A stretch of DNA of 44,747 nucleotides from Candidatus Dormiibacterota bacterium (GTDB lineage: Bacteria > Chloroflexota > Dormibacteria > Dormibacterales > Dormibacteraceae). Of this stretch, positions 1-7,454 are shown one piece after another. The DNA lies in assembly GCA_955652675.1 (NCBI GenBank), contig CATPBP010000044.1, forward strand, positions 1-44,747, given 5' to 3'. The first letter of the stretch is position 1. Each line of letters opens with the position of its first letter. The notes beneath the pieces are model-generated. The model saw only the letters and a list, made by a program, of their open reading frames with translations. It was not told the DNA's origin and did not search any database. The translations under genes and the position numbers were made by a program.

Positions 1-2
1 AG

Positions 3-188
3 CTAAGCCCGGATCCACCGATTCGCGGCGAGCGAGTTGGTGTCCAGGTGCGCCAGATCGTGGGTCGGCGCCGAGCACCGGAGTGAGCGCAGCCTTAGCT
101 GCGTGAACGAGGAGCGCAGAAGCCGGCCCGCCGAGATGGTGTGCCTGGCCGCCAAGGCGCCGTCGTGGATCGGTGGATCCGGGCTAAG
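3..188 (+). ncRNA. Candidate rod-shaped structured RNA, family unknown
   Basis: Bases 3-69 can pair with 122-188 almost end to end. The outer arm 6-22 pairs perfectly with 169-185; 23-30 continue with 161-168; 32-34 pair with 158-160; 37-55 with 137-155 (one mismatch); 58-69 with 122-134 (one bulge). The tip is a 7-bp stem (87-93 with 98-104) with a four-base loop. By hand count there are about 60 pairs below the tip. Ten pairs are G-U when read as + strand RNA, and I found no A-C pair that would favour the minus strand, so the + strand is the likelier transcript. Length and rod shape recall 6S RNA, but the internal loop (about 70-77 and 113-121) is not placed like the classical 6S bubble, and I see no SRP or RNase P motif. 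The 5' end may lie before the window. It could instead be a degenerate inverted-repeat element. Confidence 0.45.
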
Positions 189-194
189 ACGCGG

Positions 195-233
195 GCGGTC
201 CCGGGCTCCCCTTCAAGGGTTGCCCGGGACCGC
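195..233. terminator. Strong GC hairpin, probable terminator
   Basis: A perfect 12-bp inverted repeat (195-206 with 222-233) encloses a loop that itself has a 5-bp CCCTT/AAGGG stem. It lies 7 bases after the RNA-like rod and 20 bases beyond the stop codon of the minus-strand MFS gene, so it could end transcription from either side. There is no T run on either side, so it may be a Rho-aided or U-tract-free terminator. Confidence 0.5.
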
Positions 234-252
234 GTGGCGCGATCTCAGCGTG

Positions 253-1746
253 TCAACGGGCGGGCGCGGAGCCGGTTTGGCCGGACGGCGACACGACCGC
301 CGACAGAGGTGAAGCTATGTCCTCCAGTGATTGCCGCTCTGCGTTGACCCCGAAGAACCAGGCAATCAGTCCGCCGACGAACATCAGGGACGCGCCCAGG
401 TAGTAGCCGACAGTCAGGGGTCCACGGCTCGAAGCGTTGCCGATTAGCGCTCCGAAGATGAACGGCGCGGCGACGCCCCCGGCCAGCTGCGAGATGGCGA
501 AGAAGAATGCGATGGCCTGCGCCCGCAGCTCCAGCGGGAAGATCTCGCTGACGGTCAAGTAAGCGGCCGAAGCGCCCGCCGAGGCGAAGAAGAAGATGAC
601 GCACCAGATGCCGGTCTGGGTGGTCGCGTTGAGCACACCCTGGTCGAATAGCCAGCCGGAAATGGCGAGCAGGATCGCCGACCCACAGTAGGTGCTCGCA
701 ATCATCACGCGCCGACCCACGGTGTCGAAAAGGGGGCCGAGAATAAGGGGGCCCGCCAGGTTGCCGACGGCGAAGGGAAAGAAGTAGATGCCAAGCCTGT
801 CGGGTGGGATGTGATAGAACTTCGAGAGCACAAGACCCGACGTGAAGAAGATCGCGTTGTAGAGAAACGCCTGGGTCACCATCATCGAGAAGCCCAGGAA
901 TGACCTCGATGGATACTTGCCAAGCAGAACCTTCGCGATCTCGACGTAGGAAATGGCGCCGCGGCCCTTGACCTCGAGAGCCTTGCTGTCCGGCACCGGC
1001 TCGAGCTTGACGCCATGCCGGCGCGCCTCTTCCTCGATCTGGTCCACTGTCGCCTCAGCCTCTTGCTCTCGGCCGTGAGTCATCAGCCAGCGCGGACTCT
1101 CAGGAAGGACGTAGCGCAGGTAGATGACGCCGATGCCGATTATCGGGCCCAGGAAGAAGCCGATCCTCCAGCCCACGTTGATCGGGAAGATGCCGGGGTT
1201 GAGCAGGACGATGGAGGCCAGCGCACCGATCATTGCGCCCGCCCAGTAGGTGCCGTTGATGGCGATGTCGACGCGACCGCGGTAGTAGGAGGGGATCAGC
1301 TCGTCGATCGCAGAGTTGATCGCCGTGTACTCACCGCCGATGCCGGTTCCAGCGATGAACCGGAAGATCGCCATGAACCAGAAGCTGAAGGCGAGACCGC
1401 TGATGCCGCTCGCGACCAGATAGGTGATGAGAGTTGCCAGGAAGATTTTCTTACGACCGTACTGGTCTGCAAGCCGGGCGAAGACCAATGCGCCGATGAC
1501 CTCGCCGAGCAGGTAGACAGAGGCCAGGAGTCCCACCTCCGCACTGCTGAGATGGAGGGTCTTGCCGTCGGTCAGCACCGTGCCCGCGGTGTTGACGATC
1601 TGGATCTCCAGGCCGTCGAGAATCCAGGCCGCTCCCAGTCCCACGACGACGCGCCAGTGGAAGCGATTCCACGGCAAACGGTCCATCCGGGCTGGTACCA
1701 GACTCCTCACGACGCCCGCTGATGCTGCGCCGCTTAACGAGCTCAT
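253..1746 (-). CDS. MFS transporter, metabolite:H+ symporter type
   Basis: Predicted 497-residue, 12-helix inner-membrane secondary transporter of the major facilitator superfamily. The first helix begins near residue 32. The loop after helix 2 carries the MFS signature (ARLADQYGRKK), helix 4 has RFIAGTGIGGEY, and PESPRW ends the N-terminal half; the second half repeats a weaker DTVGRR signature. The RGR and PESPRW motifs are those of the sugar-porter, AAHS and MHS families, so the substrate is a sugar, inositol or organic acid and cannot be fixed from sequence. The ATG at 1746 is preceded by AGGAGG about 9 bases upstream. The universal stress gene lies 116 bp upstream on the same strand, so the two may be cotranscribed. 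The 3' end runs into the hairpin at 195-233. Confidence 0.88.
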   Translation of the reverse strand: MSSLSGAASAGVVRSLVPARMDRLPWNRFHWRVVVGLGAAWILDGLEIQIVNTAGTVLTDGKTLHLSSAEVGLLASVYLLGEVIGALVFARLADQYGRKKIFLATLITYLVASGISGLAFSFWFMAIFRFIAGTGIGGEYTAINSAIDELIPSYYRGRVDIAINGTYWAGAMIGALASIVLLNPGIFPINVGWRIGFFLGPIIGIGVIYLRYVLPESPRWLMTHGREQEAEATVDQIEEEARRHGVKLEPVPDSKALEVKGRGAISYVEIAKVLLGKYPSRSFLGFSMMVTQAFLYNAIFFTSGLVLSKFYHIPPDRLGIYFFPFAVGNLAGPLILGPLFDTVGRRVMIASTYCGSAILLAISGWLFDQGVLNATTQTGIWCVIFFFASAGASAAYLTVSEIFPLELRAQAIAFFFAISQLAGGVAAPFIFGALIGNASSRGPLTVGYYLGASLMFVGGLIAWFFGVNAERQSLEDIASPLSAVVSPSGQTGSAPAR

Positions 1747-1862
1747 AGACCGGACCTCCTACGTATCATTGCCGCCCCCTGGCCGGAAAGCTGACAAGGT
1801 TCCTCTCCCGATCGCTGCGATCGTACTACCGCCTCTGGTCGAGGACAACGTGCCCGTGGCCT

Positions 1863-2309
1863 TCATCGAACGAGCAGTACCGGGACGTCAGCGAGGTGGA
1901 CGACCCTGTGCGCGACGCTGCCCAGCAGGACGTCCGTGACGTGGGACCCGCGATCTCCGATGACGATGACCCTGGCCCCGAAGGTGCTGGCGATGCCCAG
2001 CAGTTCCCGGGCGGTCGAGCCGATTCCGGGACCGACCTTGCCGGCCGCGGTTATGCCGACTTCGCGCAGCCGCTCGACGGCTGAATCCACCAGCTGCTTT
2101 GCTTCTTCCTCGCTCTCCAGGTGGATCGCCGGCGCCGTCGCTCCGGCCCTGGCCGCCGTGACGACCATGGCCGCGGGCCGCTCCAGGTCACGCACGTGGG
2201 CTACCAGCACTTCGGAGCTGAACGCCCGCGCCATCTCCGCAGCGGCCGCGATGACCCTTACCGAGCGGTCGGGATCGCTGTCGATCGCCGCTACCAGCTT
2301 TTCGAACAC
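1863..2309 (-). CDS. Universal stress protein, UspA family
   Basis: A 148-residue single-domain Usp protein, the usual length. It opens with the typical beta strand (KLVAAIDSDPDRS) followed by a helix, and ends with the nucleotide-loop region (VIGDRGSHVTDVLLGSVAHRV) and DVPVLLVR. The ATP-loop spacing is Gx2G then eight residues before GS, one fewer than the common G-2x-G-9x-G(S/T), so nucleotide binding is likely but not certain. Such proteins bind ATP or AMP and modulate stress responses or transporters. The start is GTG with AAGGAGG seven bases upstream. It lies ahead of an MFS gene on the same strand and is divergent from a cation:proton antiporter operon, with about 145 bp between, a setting in which Usp proteins are often transporter-linked. 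Confidence 0.9.
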   Translation of the reverse strand: MFEKLVAAIDSDPDRSVRVIAAAAEMARAFSSEVLVAHVRDLERPAAMVVTAARAGATAPAIHLESEEEAKQLVDSAVERLREVGITAAGKVGPGIGSTARELLGIASTFGARVIVIGDRGSHVTDVLLGSVAHRVVHLADVPVLLVR

Positions 2310-2454
2310 CTGGCCCCCTCCTTATGTCAGCCGACCGCGCGCGACCGCGTGAGGGTACAACTTATACATCAGGGAGGTGCAGAAATCATCTGGGCCGATG
2401 CGGTGCGGGGTTTGGCAACCGGGCGCGTTGGCCCGGCGAGGTAGGCTGAAATCC

Positions 2455-2976
2455 GTGAGGGACCGCGAAGCGCGCAACCAGGAGGCCACCTCGGGCATCG
2501 AGGTCGAGGAGGTCGCGCTGCCAGGCATCGGCTTGCGGCACGACTTCCAGACGCGCCATGGACGGCGCGTGGGCGTCGTCTCCCATTTGACCGGGAAGCG
2601 GGAGCTTCTCGTCTACGGCATCGAAGACCCGGACTCCTGCAGCGAGGTCGTGCGGCTGGATACCGACGAGTCGGACACGCTCGCCGAGCTTCTGGGCGCT
2701 CCCCGAATCGTCGAGAAGCTGGCCACTATGCGTGAGCAGGTCCCCGAGCTGCAGGTCGAAGAGCTGAGCATCCGTTCTGGATCTCCTTTCGTGGGCCGGA
2801 CACTCGGCGATACCGAGGCGCGCTCGAGGACAGGGGCTTCGGTTGTGGCGGTACTTCGGAACGACAGGATGATCGCTTCCCCGAGTCCGGATTTCAGGTT
2901 CGAGTCCGGCGACGTCGTGGTCGTGGTCGGCACTCGCGAAGGGATCGAGGGAGTCGCCAAGATACTCGGCGGCTGA
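2455..2976 (+). CDS. KhtT-like regulatory subunit of a cation:proton antiporter (TrkA-C domain)
   Basis: A protein of about 173 residues. The N-terminal part (VEEVALPGIGLRHDF, then GRRVGVV) is typical of KhtT and related regulatory subunits; the C-terminal 85 residues are a TrkA-C (RCK-C) domain with the strand-turn-strand SGDVVVVVGTREGIE. In KhtTU of Bacillus this soluble subunit binds nucleotide and gates K+/H+ antiport by the membrane partner. The open frame extends back to 2377, but I prefer the GTG at 2455, because the preceding 26 codons look unlike protein and the family normally starts close to VEEVALPG. The antiporter gene follows with a 9-bp gap, so they should be translated together. 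Confidence 0.85.
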   Translation: MRDREARNQEATSGIEVEEVALPGIGLRHDFQTRHGRRVGVVSHLTGKRELLVYGIEDPDSCSEVVRLDTDESDTLAELLGAPRIVEKLATMREQVPELQVEELSIRSGSPFVGRTLGDTEARSRTGASVVAVLRNDRMIASPSPDFRFESGDVVVVVGTREGIEGVAKILGG

Positions 2977-2985
2977 AACGGAGAA

Positions 2986-4203
2986 ATGCCCGCCGGCACC
3001 CGGCTCCTGATCGAGCTGGGTGCCATCGTCTTCGCCCTTGGCATCCTCGGCCGCGCGGCGCGGCTGATCGGCCTCTCCCCCATCCCGCTCTACCTGCTGG
3101 CCGGTCTCGCCTTCGGCAAGGGCGGACTGCTCCCGCTCACCACGAGCGAGGAGTTCCTTTCCGAGGGGGCAGAGATCGGGGTGATCCTCCTGCTCCTGCT
3201 CCTGGGCCTGGAGTACTCGGCGGGGGAGCTGATCACCAACCTCCGACGCCACGCAGCCGCCGGTGCCCTCAACCTGCTCCTCAACATGACGCCAGGCGTG
3301 GCCCTGGGCCTCCTGCTGGGCTGGTCGCCGGTCGCCGCGCTGGCCATGGGGGGCGTCACCTACGCCGCGTCCTCGGGCATCGCAGCCAAGCTGCTGTCGG
3401 ATCTGGGCCGGCTGGGAAACCGCGAGACCCCGGTGGTCCTCTCGCTGCTCGTGCTCGAAGACCTCTCGATGGCCGTCTACCTGCCCATCCTCACCGCCCT
3501 TTTGGCCGGCGCCGGGCTACTGGGCGGATCGCTGGCGCTGCTGATCGCGGCGGCGGCCATGGGCATCGTCCTCCTGATCGCCCTTCGTTTCGGAAGGGTG
3601 ATAAACCGGCTGGTCTTCAGCCCCGATGACGAGGTTCTTCTGCTCAGGGTCTTCGGGCTTGCCCTGCTGGTGGCAGGACTGGCCGAGCAGCTGAAAGTCT
3701 CCGCGGCGGTCGGCGCCTTTCTGATCGGCATCGCTCTCTCGGGTCGGGTGGCCGAGGACGCCCGAAACCTGCTCTCGCCTCTTCGCGACCTCTTTGCAGC
3801 TGTCTTCTTCGTCTTCTTCGGGCTGCGCACCGACCCCTCGGCAATACCTCCGGTCCTGGCCGCCGCAGCGCTGCTCGCGTTGGTGACGGCGATCACCAAG
3901 GTGGCCACCGGCTGGTGGGCGGCGCAGCGAGCCGGCATCGGTCGCCTGGGACGCGTACGCGCAGGAACCGTGATCGTGGCGCGCGGCGAGTTCAACATCG
4001 TCATCGCCGGGCTGGCGGGGGCGGCGGAACCCCGGATCGGCCCCCTGGCGGCCGCCTATGTGCTGATCATGGCGGTGGGCGGCCCGGTCATCACACGGTT
4101 CGCCGAGCCGGTCGCGGCGCGGCTCTTCAAGCTGGCTGGGTGGCGATCCAGGGCGGCGGCGGTTGCGGTCTCACCGCCCCCCGGAGACACTGAGAAGAGA
4201 TGA
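2986..4203 (+). CDS. CPA2-family cation:proton antiporter, KhtU/KefB-like
   Basis: A 405-residue membrane protein with about 12 hydrophobic segments and the Na+/H+ exchanger fold. Visible family features are PIPLYLLAGLAFGKGG in the second segment, LLLLGLEYSAGEL, YAASSGIAAK followed by LLVLEDLSMAVYLP (the conserved acidic residue in the ion-binding core), and FFVFFGLRTDP. It lacks a C-terminal RCK/TrkA-N domain, which fits a two-gene KhtTU system with the TrkA-C protein encoded just upstream. Expected role is K+ (or Na+) efflux in exchange for protons. The stop codon overlaps the ATG of a small downstream ORF. Confidence 0.9.
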   Translation: MPAGTRLLIELGAIVFALGILGRAARLIGLSPIPLYLLAGLAFGKGGLLPLTTSEEFLSEGAEIGVILLLLLLGLEYSAGELITNLRRHAAAGALNLLLNMTPGVALGLLLGWSPVAALAMGGVTYAASSGIAAKLLSDLGRLGNRETPVVLSLLVLEDLSMAVYLPILTALLAGAGLLGGSLALLIAAAAMGIVLLIALRFGRVINRLVFSPDDEVLLLRVFGLALLVAGLAEQLKVSAAVGAFLIGIALSGRVAEDARNLLSPLRDLFAAVFFVFFGLRTDPSAIPPVLAAAALLALVTAITKVATGWWAAQRAGIGRLGRVRAGTVIVARGEFNIVIAGLAGAAEPRIGPLAAAYVLIMAVGGPVITRFAEPVAARLFKLAGWRSRAAAVAVSPPPGDTEKR

Positions 4204-4424
4204 TCTACTGGCCGGCCGTGGCCGGTGCCATGCAGCGGCGCCGCTGGGCCACGCGGCTGGACAGAGCGGCGCCCGAGCGGCTCACGGTCGCGGCCGCGGC
4301 GGACCTCCTTCAGCTTGACCGGGCCCGGTTTCTGGAGTTCCTGCGCGGCCGGCTCGGGCTGCCGGTGTCGCTCACCTCCGAGGTTTCGCGCGACAGCCTA
4401 GTCCGCAGCCTGCGAGGCAGCTGA
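4200..4424 (+). CDS. Small hypothetical protein, coupled to the antiporter gene
   Basis: A 74-residue ORF whose ATG overlaps the antiporter stop (ATGA), the arrangement of translational coupling. The sequence is basic at the N-terminus, then has an alanine-rich stretch LTVAAAADLLQLDRARFLEF that could form a helix-turn-helix, reminiscent of UPF0175-like or antitoxin-like small proteins but without a diagnostic motif. No membrane segment. It could be a third, accessory component of the antiporter system or a fortuitous ORF in GC-rich DNA; the exact overlap is the main argument that it is real. Confidence 0.45.
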   Translation: MIYWPAVAGAMQRRRWATRLDRAAPERLTVAAAADLLQLDRARFLEFLRGRLGLPVSLTSEVSRDSLVRSLRGS

Positions 4425-4707
4425 GGGCCCGCGACTGCCCTGTTACGTCCCCCCCCCCGCGCCGCGGCAATGCCGTTGATTTAGGCGCGTCGGAGTCCAG
4501 CAGCGACCGGATCGTGCGGCACCCAAAGGCTATTCCCTCCCCTTCTGTTCTGGAGCCCGGACGACTAGCGGCCGTGCCCCGAATTTCGCTGAGGACATTG
4601 AAATGAAGATCGCAGACACAGCAGTTCTGGTACCTGGGGCCACTGCGAGGCCCTGAGTGTTCCCGGTCCAGCCGCGGGGGGAGGACGACTGGACTCGGGA
4701 GGGACAT
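4425..4707. other. Intergenic region between convergent genes
   Basis: About 280 bp with no gene I can support between the small ORF (+) and the ligase gene stop (-). It holds a run of ten C at 4449-4458. A 17-codon ORF at 4602-4655 (+) has only a weak GAGG upstream. A 111-codon minus-strand ORF crosses the area but overlaps the end of the coupled small ORF and looks non-protein. Confidence 0.6.
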
Positions 4708-6210
4708 TCAGGGCGTGGTGGGTGGTGAGTCTGAGCGAAGGTATTCGGCGCGCAGCGCGTCTCGGGCTACCCGCATCGTGGCGGTCATGGGCAGCGAGTC
4801 CTTGAACACGATCGCGGTGGGGACCTTGAAGGCCGCCAGGCGCTGCCTGGCAAAGGTGCGGAGCTCGTCCTGGTCGGCCGACGCACCGGGCGAAAGCACC
4901 ACCGCCGCGACCACCTCCTCCTCGGTGACCTCGGAGGGGACACCGAAGACGGCGGCGGCAGCCACCGCCGGGTGTGAGAGGAGCGCCTCTTCGATCTCCG
5001 CCGGGGAGATGTTCTCGCCACGGCGCCGGATCATGTCCTTCAGTCGCCCAACCAGGAACACGTCGCCGTCGGAGTCCCGGTAGCCCGCGTCGCCCGTGTG
5101 GAGCCAGCCACCCACCAGTGTCTGCGCGGTGACGTCCTCGGCGTTCCAGTAGCCCGGCGTCATCACCGGGTTGCGAAAGCGGAGCTCCCCCGGCTCGCCG
5201 GAGGCGGCTTCAGCCCCGCTCTCGGTCACGATTCTGAGCTCGTTGCGGAACGCGCCGGAGGCCGGCTGCCGTGGCCGGCCGATGGAGCCTGCCTTGTCCC
5301 TGGAGGTGGGCGACTCGGCGCAGCCGAACGTGTTCTCGCTCATGCCGTAGCCGCCTGTGATGCGGACCCGGAAGCGGTTCTCCAGCGCCCGCCGCTCGTC
5401 GGGAGCGGGAGCCGGCGCGGCATAGATCGTGCGCAGGGGCGAGACCCTCCCGGTCTCTTCGGGCTGGCGAGCCAGGAATGTCAGCATGGCTCCGATCACA
5501 TTGACGGCGGTGACCTCCAGCCCCCGAGCTTCCTCCCAGAAGGTCGAGGCATGGAACCTCTGCGAGATGACCAGACCGTACCCGTGCATCAGAGCTGACA
5601 TCAGCGAATAGGCCTGCGCGTTGATGTGAAAGAGCGGCAGGCAAGCCCAGAGCCGCTCCTGGGGACCGAGCCCTATCCAGCCAGGAAAGGATTGACCTGA
5701 CTCGGTGTAGGCGGCATGGCGGACCATCACGCCCTTGGGCCGGCTGGTCGTCCCGGACGTGTAGACCACGGCGGCCGCCGACATCGGGTCTGGCCGGTGC
5801 GGCTGCACCTTTCCCATGGCATAGTCCAGGCCTTCGAGCGCTTGCGCCGGCAGGTCCAGTCTGGCAGTGGACCCCGCACTTCCGCCGTCGTGAATCACCA
5901 GCCTCGGCTGAAGGTCGGCGGCCAGATGCCCGAGCTCGACCTCGGTCAGTCCGGGGTTGACCGCGGCGGGGACTGCACCGGCGTGGATGGCGCCGAGCCA
6001 GGCGTGCACTGTCGCTGCGGAATTCTCGGCAACCAGGAGCACGCGCTCGCCGGCCACCAGGCCTGCATCGCGGAGCGCCTCCGCAACCCCGGTCACCCGG
6101 CCGGCCAGCTCGGAGAAGGTCTCCGTCCCGGCCTCGCTAAGCAGCGCCGGCCGGTTGCCGAACCGCTCCGCCGCCGCCAGGACCGCCTCGGGAACCGTCA
6201 GGTAGCTCAA
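4708..6210 (-). CDS. Acyl-CoA ligase (AMP-forming), CaiC-like
   Basis: A 500-residue member of the ANL adenylating family. The P-loop is YTSGTTSRPKGVM, with the SRPKG variant known from crotonobetaine/carnitine-CoA ligase CaiC. The adenine motif is GGYGMSENTFG, followed by GWLHTGDAG and VGRLKDMIRRRGENISPAEIE. Family members activate a carboxylic acid as acyl-AMP and transfer it to CoA. Odd point: the C-terminal A10 motif, normally T-x-x-G-K-V with the catalytic lysine, reads LPMTATMRVARD, so the lysine position near residue 480 is Arg. This may weaken adenylation or mark a subfamily. The start is TTG with AGGGG just upstream. It lies 25 bp after the MetE-like gene on the same strand, presumably cotranscribed. 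Substrate unknown. Confidence 0.87.
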   Translation of the reverse strand: MSYLTVPEAVLAAAERFGNRPALLSEAGTETFSELAGRVTGVAEALRDAGLVAGERVLLVAENSAATVHAWLGAIHAGAVPAAVNPGLTEVELGHLAADLQPRLVIHDGGSAGSTARLDLPAQALEGLDYAMGKVQPHRPDPMSAAAVVYTSGTTSRPKGVMVRHAAYTESGQSFPGWIGLGPQERLWACLPLFHINAQAYSLMSALMHGYGLVISQRFHASTFWEEARGLEVTAVNVIGAMLTFLARQPEETGRVSPLRTIYAAPAPAPDERRALENRFRVRITGGYGMSENTFGCAESPTSRDKAGSIGRPRQPASGAFRNELRIVTESGAEAASGEPGELRFRNPVMTPGYWNAEDVTAQTLVGGWLHTGDAGYRDSDGDVFLVGRLKDMIRRRGENISPAEIEEALLSHPAVAAAAVFGVPSEVTEEEVVAAVVLSPGASADQDELRTFARQRLAAFKVPTAIVFKDSLPMTATMRVARDALRAEYLRSDSPPTTP

Positions 6211-6235
6211 TGGTCCCCTGGCGCCCGCAATCCCG

Positions 6236-7372
6236 TCAGCCGGCTCCCCAGATCGAGCGAGCCACGCCGGCCACCAGCTTAAGCTTGTCCAGCTGCACCT
6301 CTGGACTGATGCGGTTGCCCTCCATCGTGGAGGCGAAGCCGCACTGCGGGCTCAGGGCCAGGCGGTCCAGCGGCAGAACCTGAGAGGCCTCATCGATCCG
6401 CGAGCGCAGCTCGTCCTCCCTCTCCATGCCGGGCTTCTTGGTGGTGACCAGCCCCAGTACGGCGACCCGGTCTTCCGGCATCTCGCGCAGAGGCTCGAAC
6501 CCGCCCGAGCGGTCGTCGTCGTACTCGAGCAGGAATCTCTGGAACAGCGTCTTGCGGAAGATCCGGGCGATCGGCTGGTAGTCGCCCTCTGCGTAGAACT
6601 TGCTCTGGTTGTTGCCACGGCAGATGTGCAACCCGAAGGTGACGCCCGGATGTCCCTCGATGATGGCGTTGTCCAGCTCGATGCAGCGGTCGATCAGCTG
6701 CTCGGGATCGCTGCCTCGCTCGCGGTAGCCTTCGCGCATCTTCGGGTCGAGGAGCGCCGCGTACTGGGGCGCGTCGATCTGGATGTAGGTGCAGCCAAGC
6801 CGCACGAGCTCCACCACCTCGCGGCGAGAGAGGTCGACGATGTCAGCCAGGTACGCGTCTCGCGTCTTGTAGGCGCCGGTCGACTTGGCGGGGTCGTAGT
6901 AGGCGGCGGCCTGCTGAGCGCTGAGCATTGTCACCTTGGCCGGACGGGGGGCTCGGGCGCGGAGGTATGTCCACTCCTCAGCGCACATGCTCCGGCGCCA
7001 GCGAAGGCGCTCGACCACGACAGGTCTCTGGAGGATCAGCTCTTCGCCGGTCTCGTCGCGAAACGGGATGGCCCATCCGCCCTGCTTGTCGAAGCCGTCC
7101 AGTGCTTCCACGAGGTGTCCGTAGAACGCGTACCGGCGCTGCTCCCCGTCGGTTATCACGTCGATGCCGGCGCCGTCCTGCAACTCGACGGCGTCGTCGA
7201 CCGCGCGGTCCTCGATCCTCTTGAAGTCGACTGGACTGAGCCGGCCGGTCTCCAGCGCCTTGCGTGCCTGCACCAGCTCAGGAGGCCGCAGCAGACTTCC
7301 GACGACCTCGCTGCGTGCCGTTACGACCCTCTCAGCCGGGCTCTTCGCGCCCGTAATCCCGTGCGCGCTCAT
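6236..7372 (-). CDS. MetE-like zinc methyltransferase (cobalamin-independent methionine synthase II family)
   Basis: About 378 residues, equal to the catalytic C-terminal half of MetE without its N-terminal half. All four zinc-ligand positions expected from MetE can be traced: His and Cys in LHICRGNN, a Glu in the LLEYDDD region, and Cys in LSPQCGFAS. It begins with SEVVGSLLRPPEL and has VITDGEQRR, which are also family features. The family transfers methyl or alkyl groups to a thiol: core MetE enzymes methylate homocysteine, and the similar-sized epoxyalkane:CoM transferase acts on epoxides. Which applies is not visible. The open frame reaches 7726, overlapping ribokinase, so I start at the ATG at 7372; a GTG at 7384 is the alternative. 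It sits between ribokinase and the CoA ligase on the same strand. Confidence 0.82.
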   Translation of the reverse strand: MSAHGITGAKSPAERVVTARSEVVGSLLRPPELVQARKALETGRLSPVDFKRIEDRAVDDAVELQDGAGIDVITDGEQRRYAFYGHLVEALDGFDKQGGWAIPFRDETGEELILQRPVVVERLRWRRSMCAEEWTYLRARAPRPAKVTMLSAQQAAAYYDPAKSTGAYKTRDAYLADIVDLSRREVVELVRLGCTYIQIDAPQYAALLDPKMREGYRERGSDPEQLIDRCIELDNAIIEGHPGVTFGLHICRGNNQSKFYAEGDYQPIARIFRKTLFQRFLLEYDDDRSGGFEPLREMPEDRVAVLGLVTTKKPGMEREDELRSRIDEASQVLPLDRLALSPQCGFASTMEGNRISPEVQLDKLKLVAGVARSIWGAG

Positions 7373-7454
7373 CTCCGTCTTCACGGTAACGGAATGAGAT
7401 ACGGCCCATGACGGGCAGCGCGGCGCGGTCGCGAGAGGCCACCATGACCACCCC

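Noticed and set aside
3-188. Assignment of the rod to SRP RNA, RNase P RNA or a tRNA cluster
   Set aside because: None of the conserved cores (SRP GGAA-GGAAGCAGCC tip, RNase P P4 region, tRNA arms) can be found.
37-312. 91-codon ORF on the + strand at the window start
   Set aside because: It overlaps the rod-like RNA fold and hairpin, has no SD and an Arg-rich random-looking product.
1015-1722. 235-codon + strand ORF
   Set aside because: Antisense shadow of the MFS gene; acidic repetitive product typical of the opposite frame of GC-rich coding DNA.
4449-4458. Run of ten C as a phase-variation switch
   Set aside because: It lies in intergenic DNA 25 bp after a small ORF and far from any start codon, so no gene would be switched.
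4602-4655. 17-codon + strand ORF in the convergent gap
   Set aside because: Too short and with only a GAGG at distance; nothing distinguishes it from chance.
4372-4707. 111-codon minus-strand ORF after the antiporter operon
   Set aside because: Overlaps the coupled small ORF, has no SD and no recognisable protein features.
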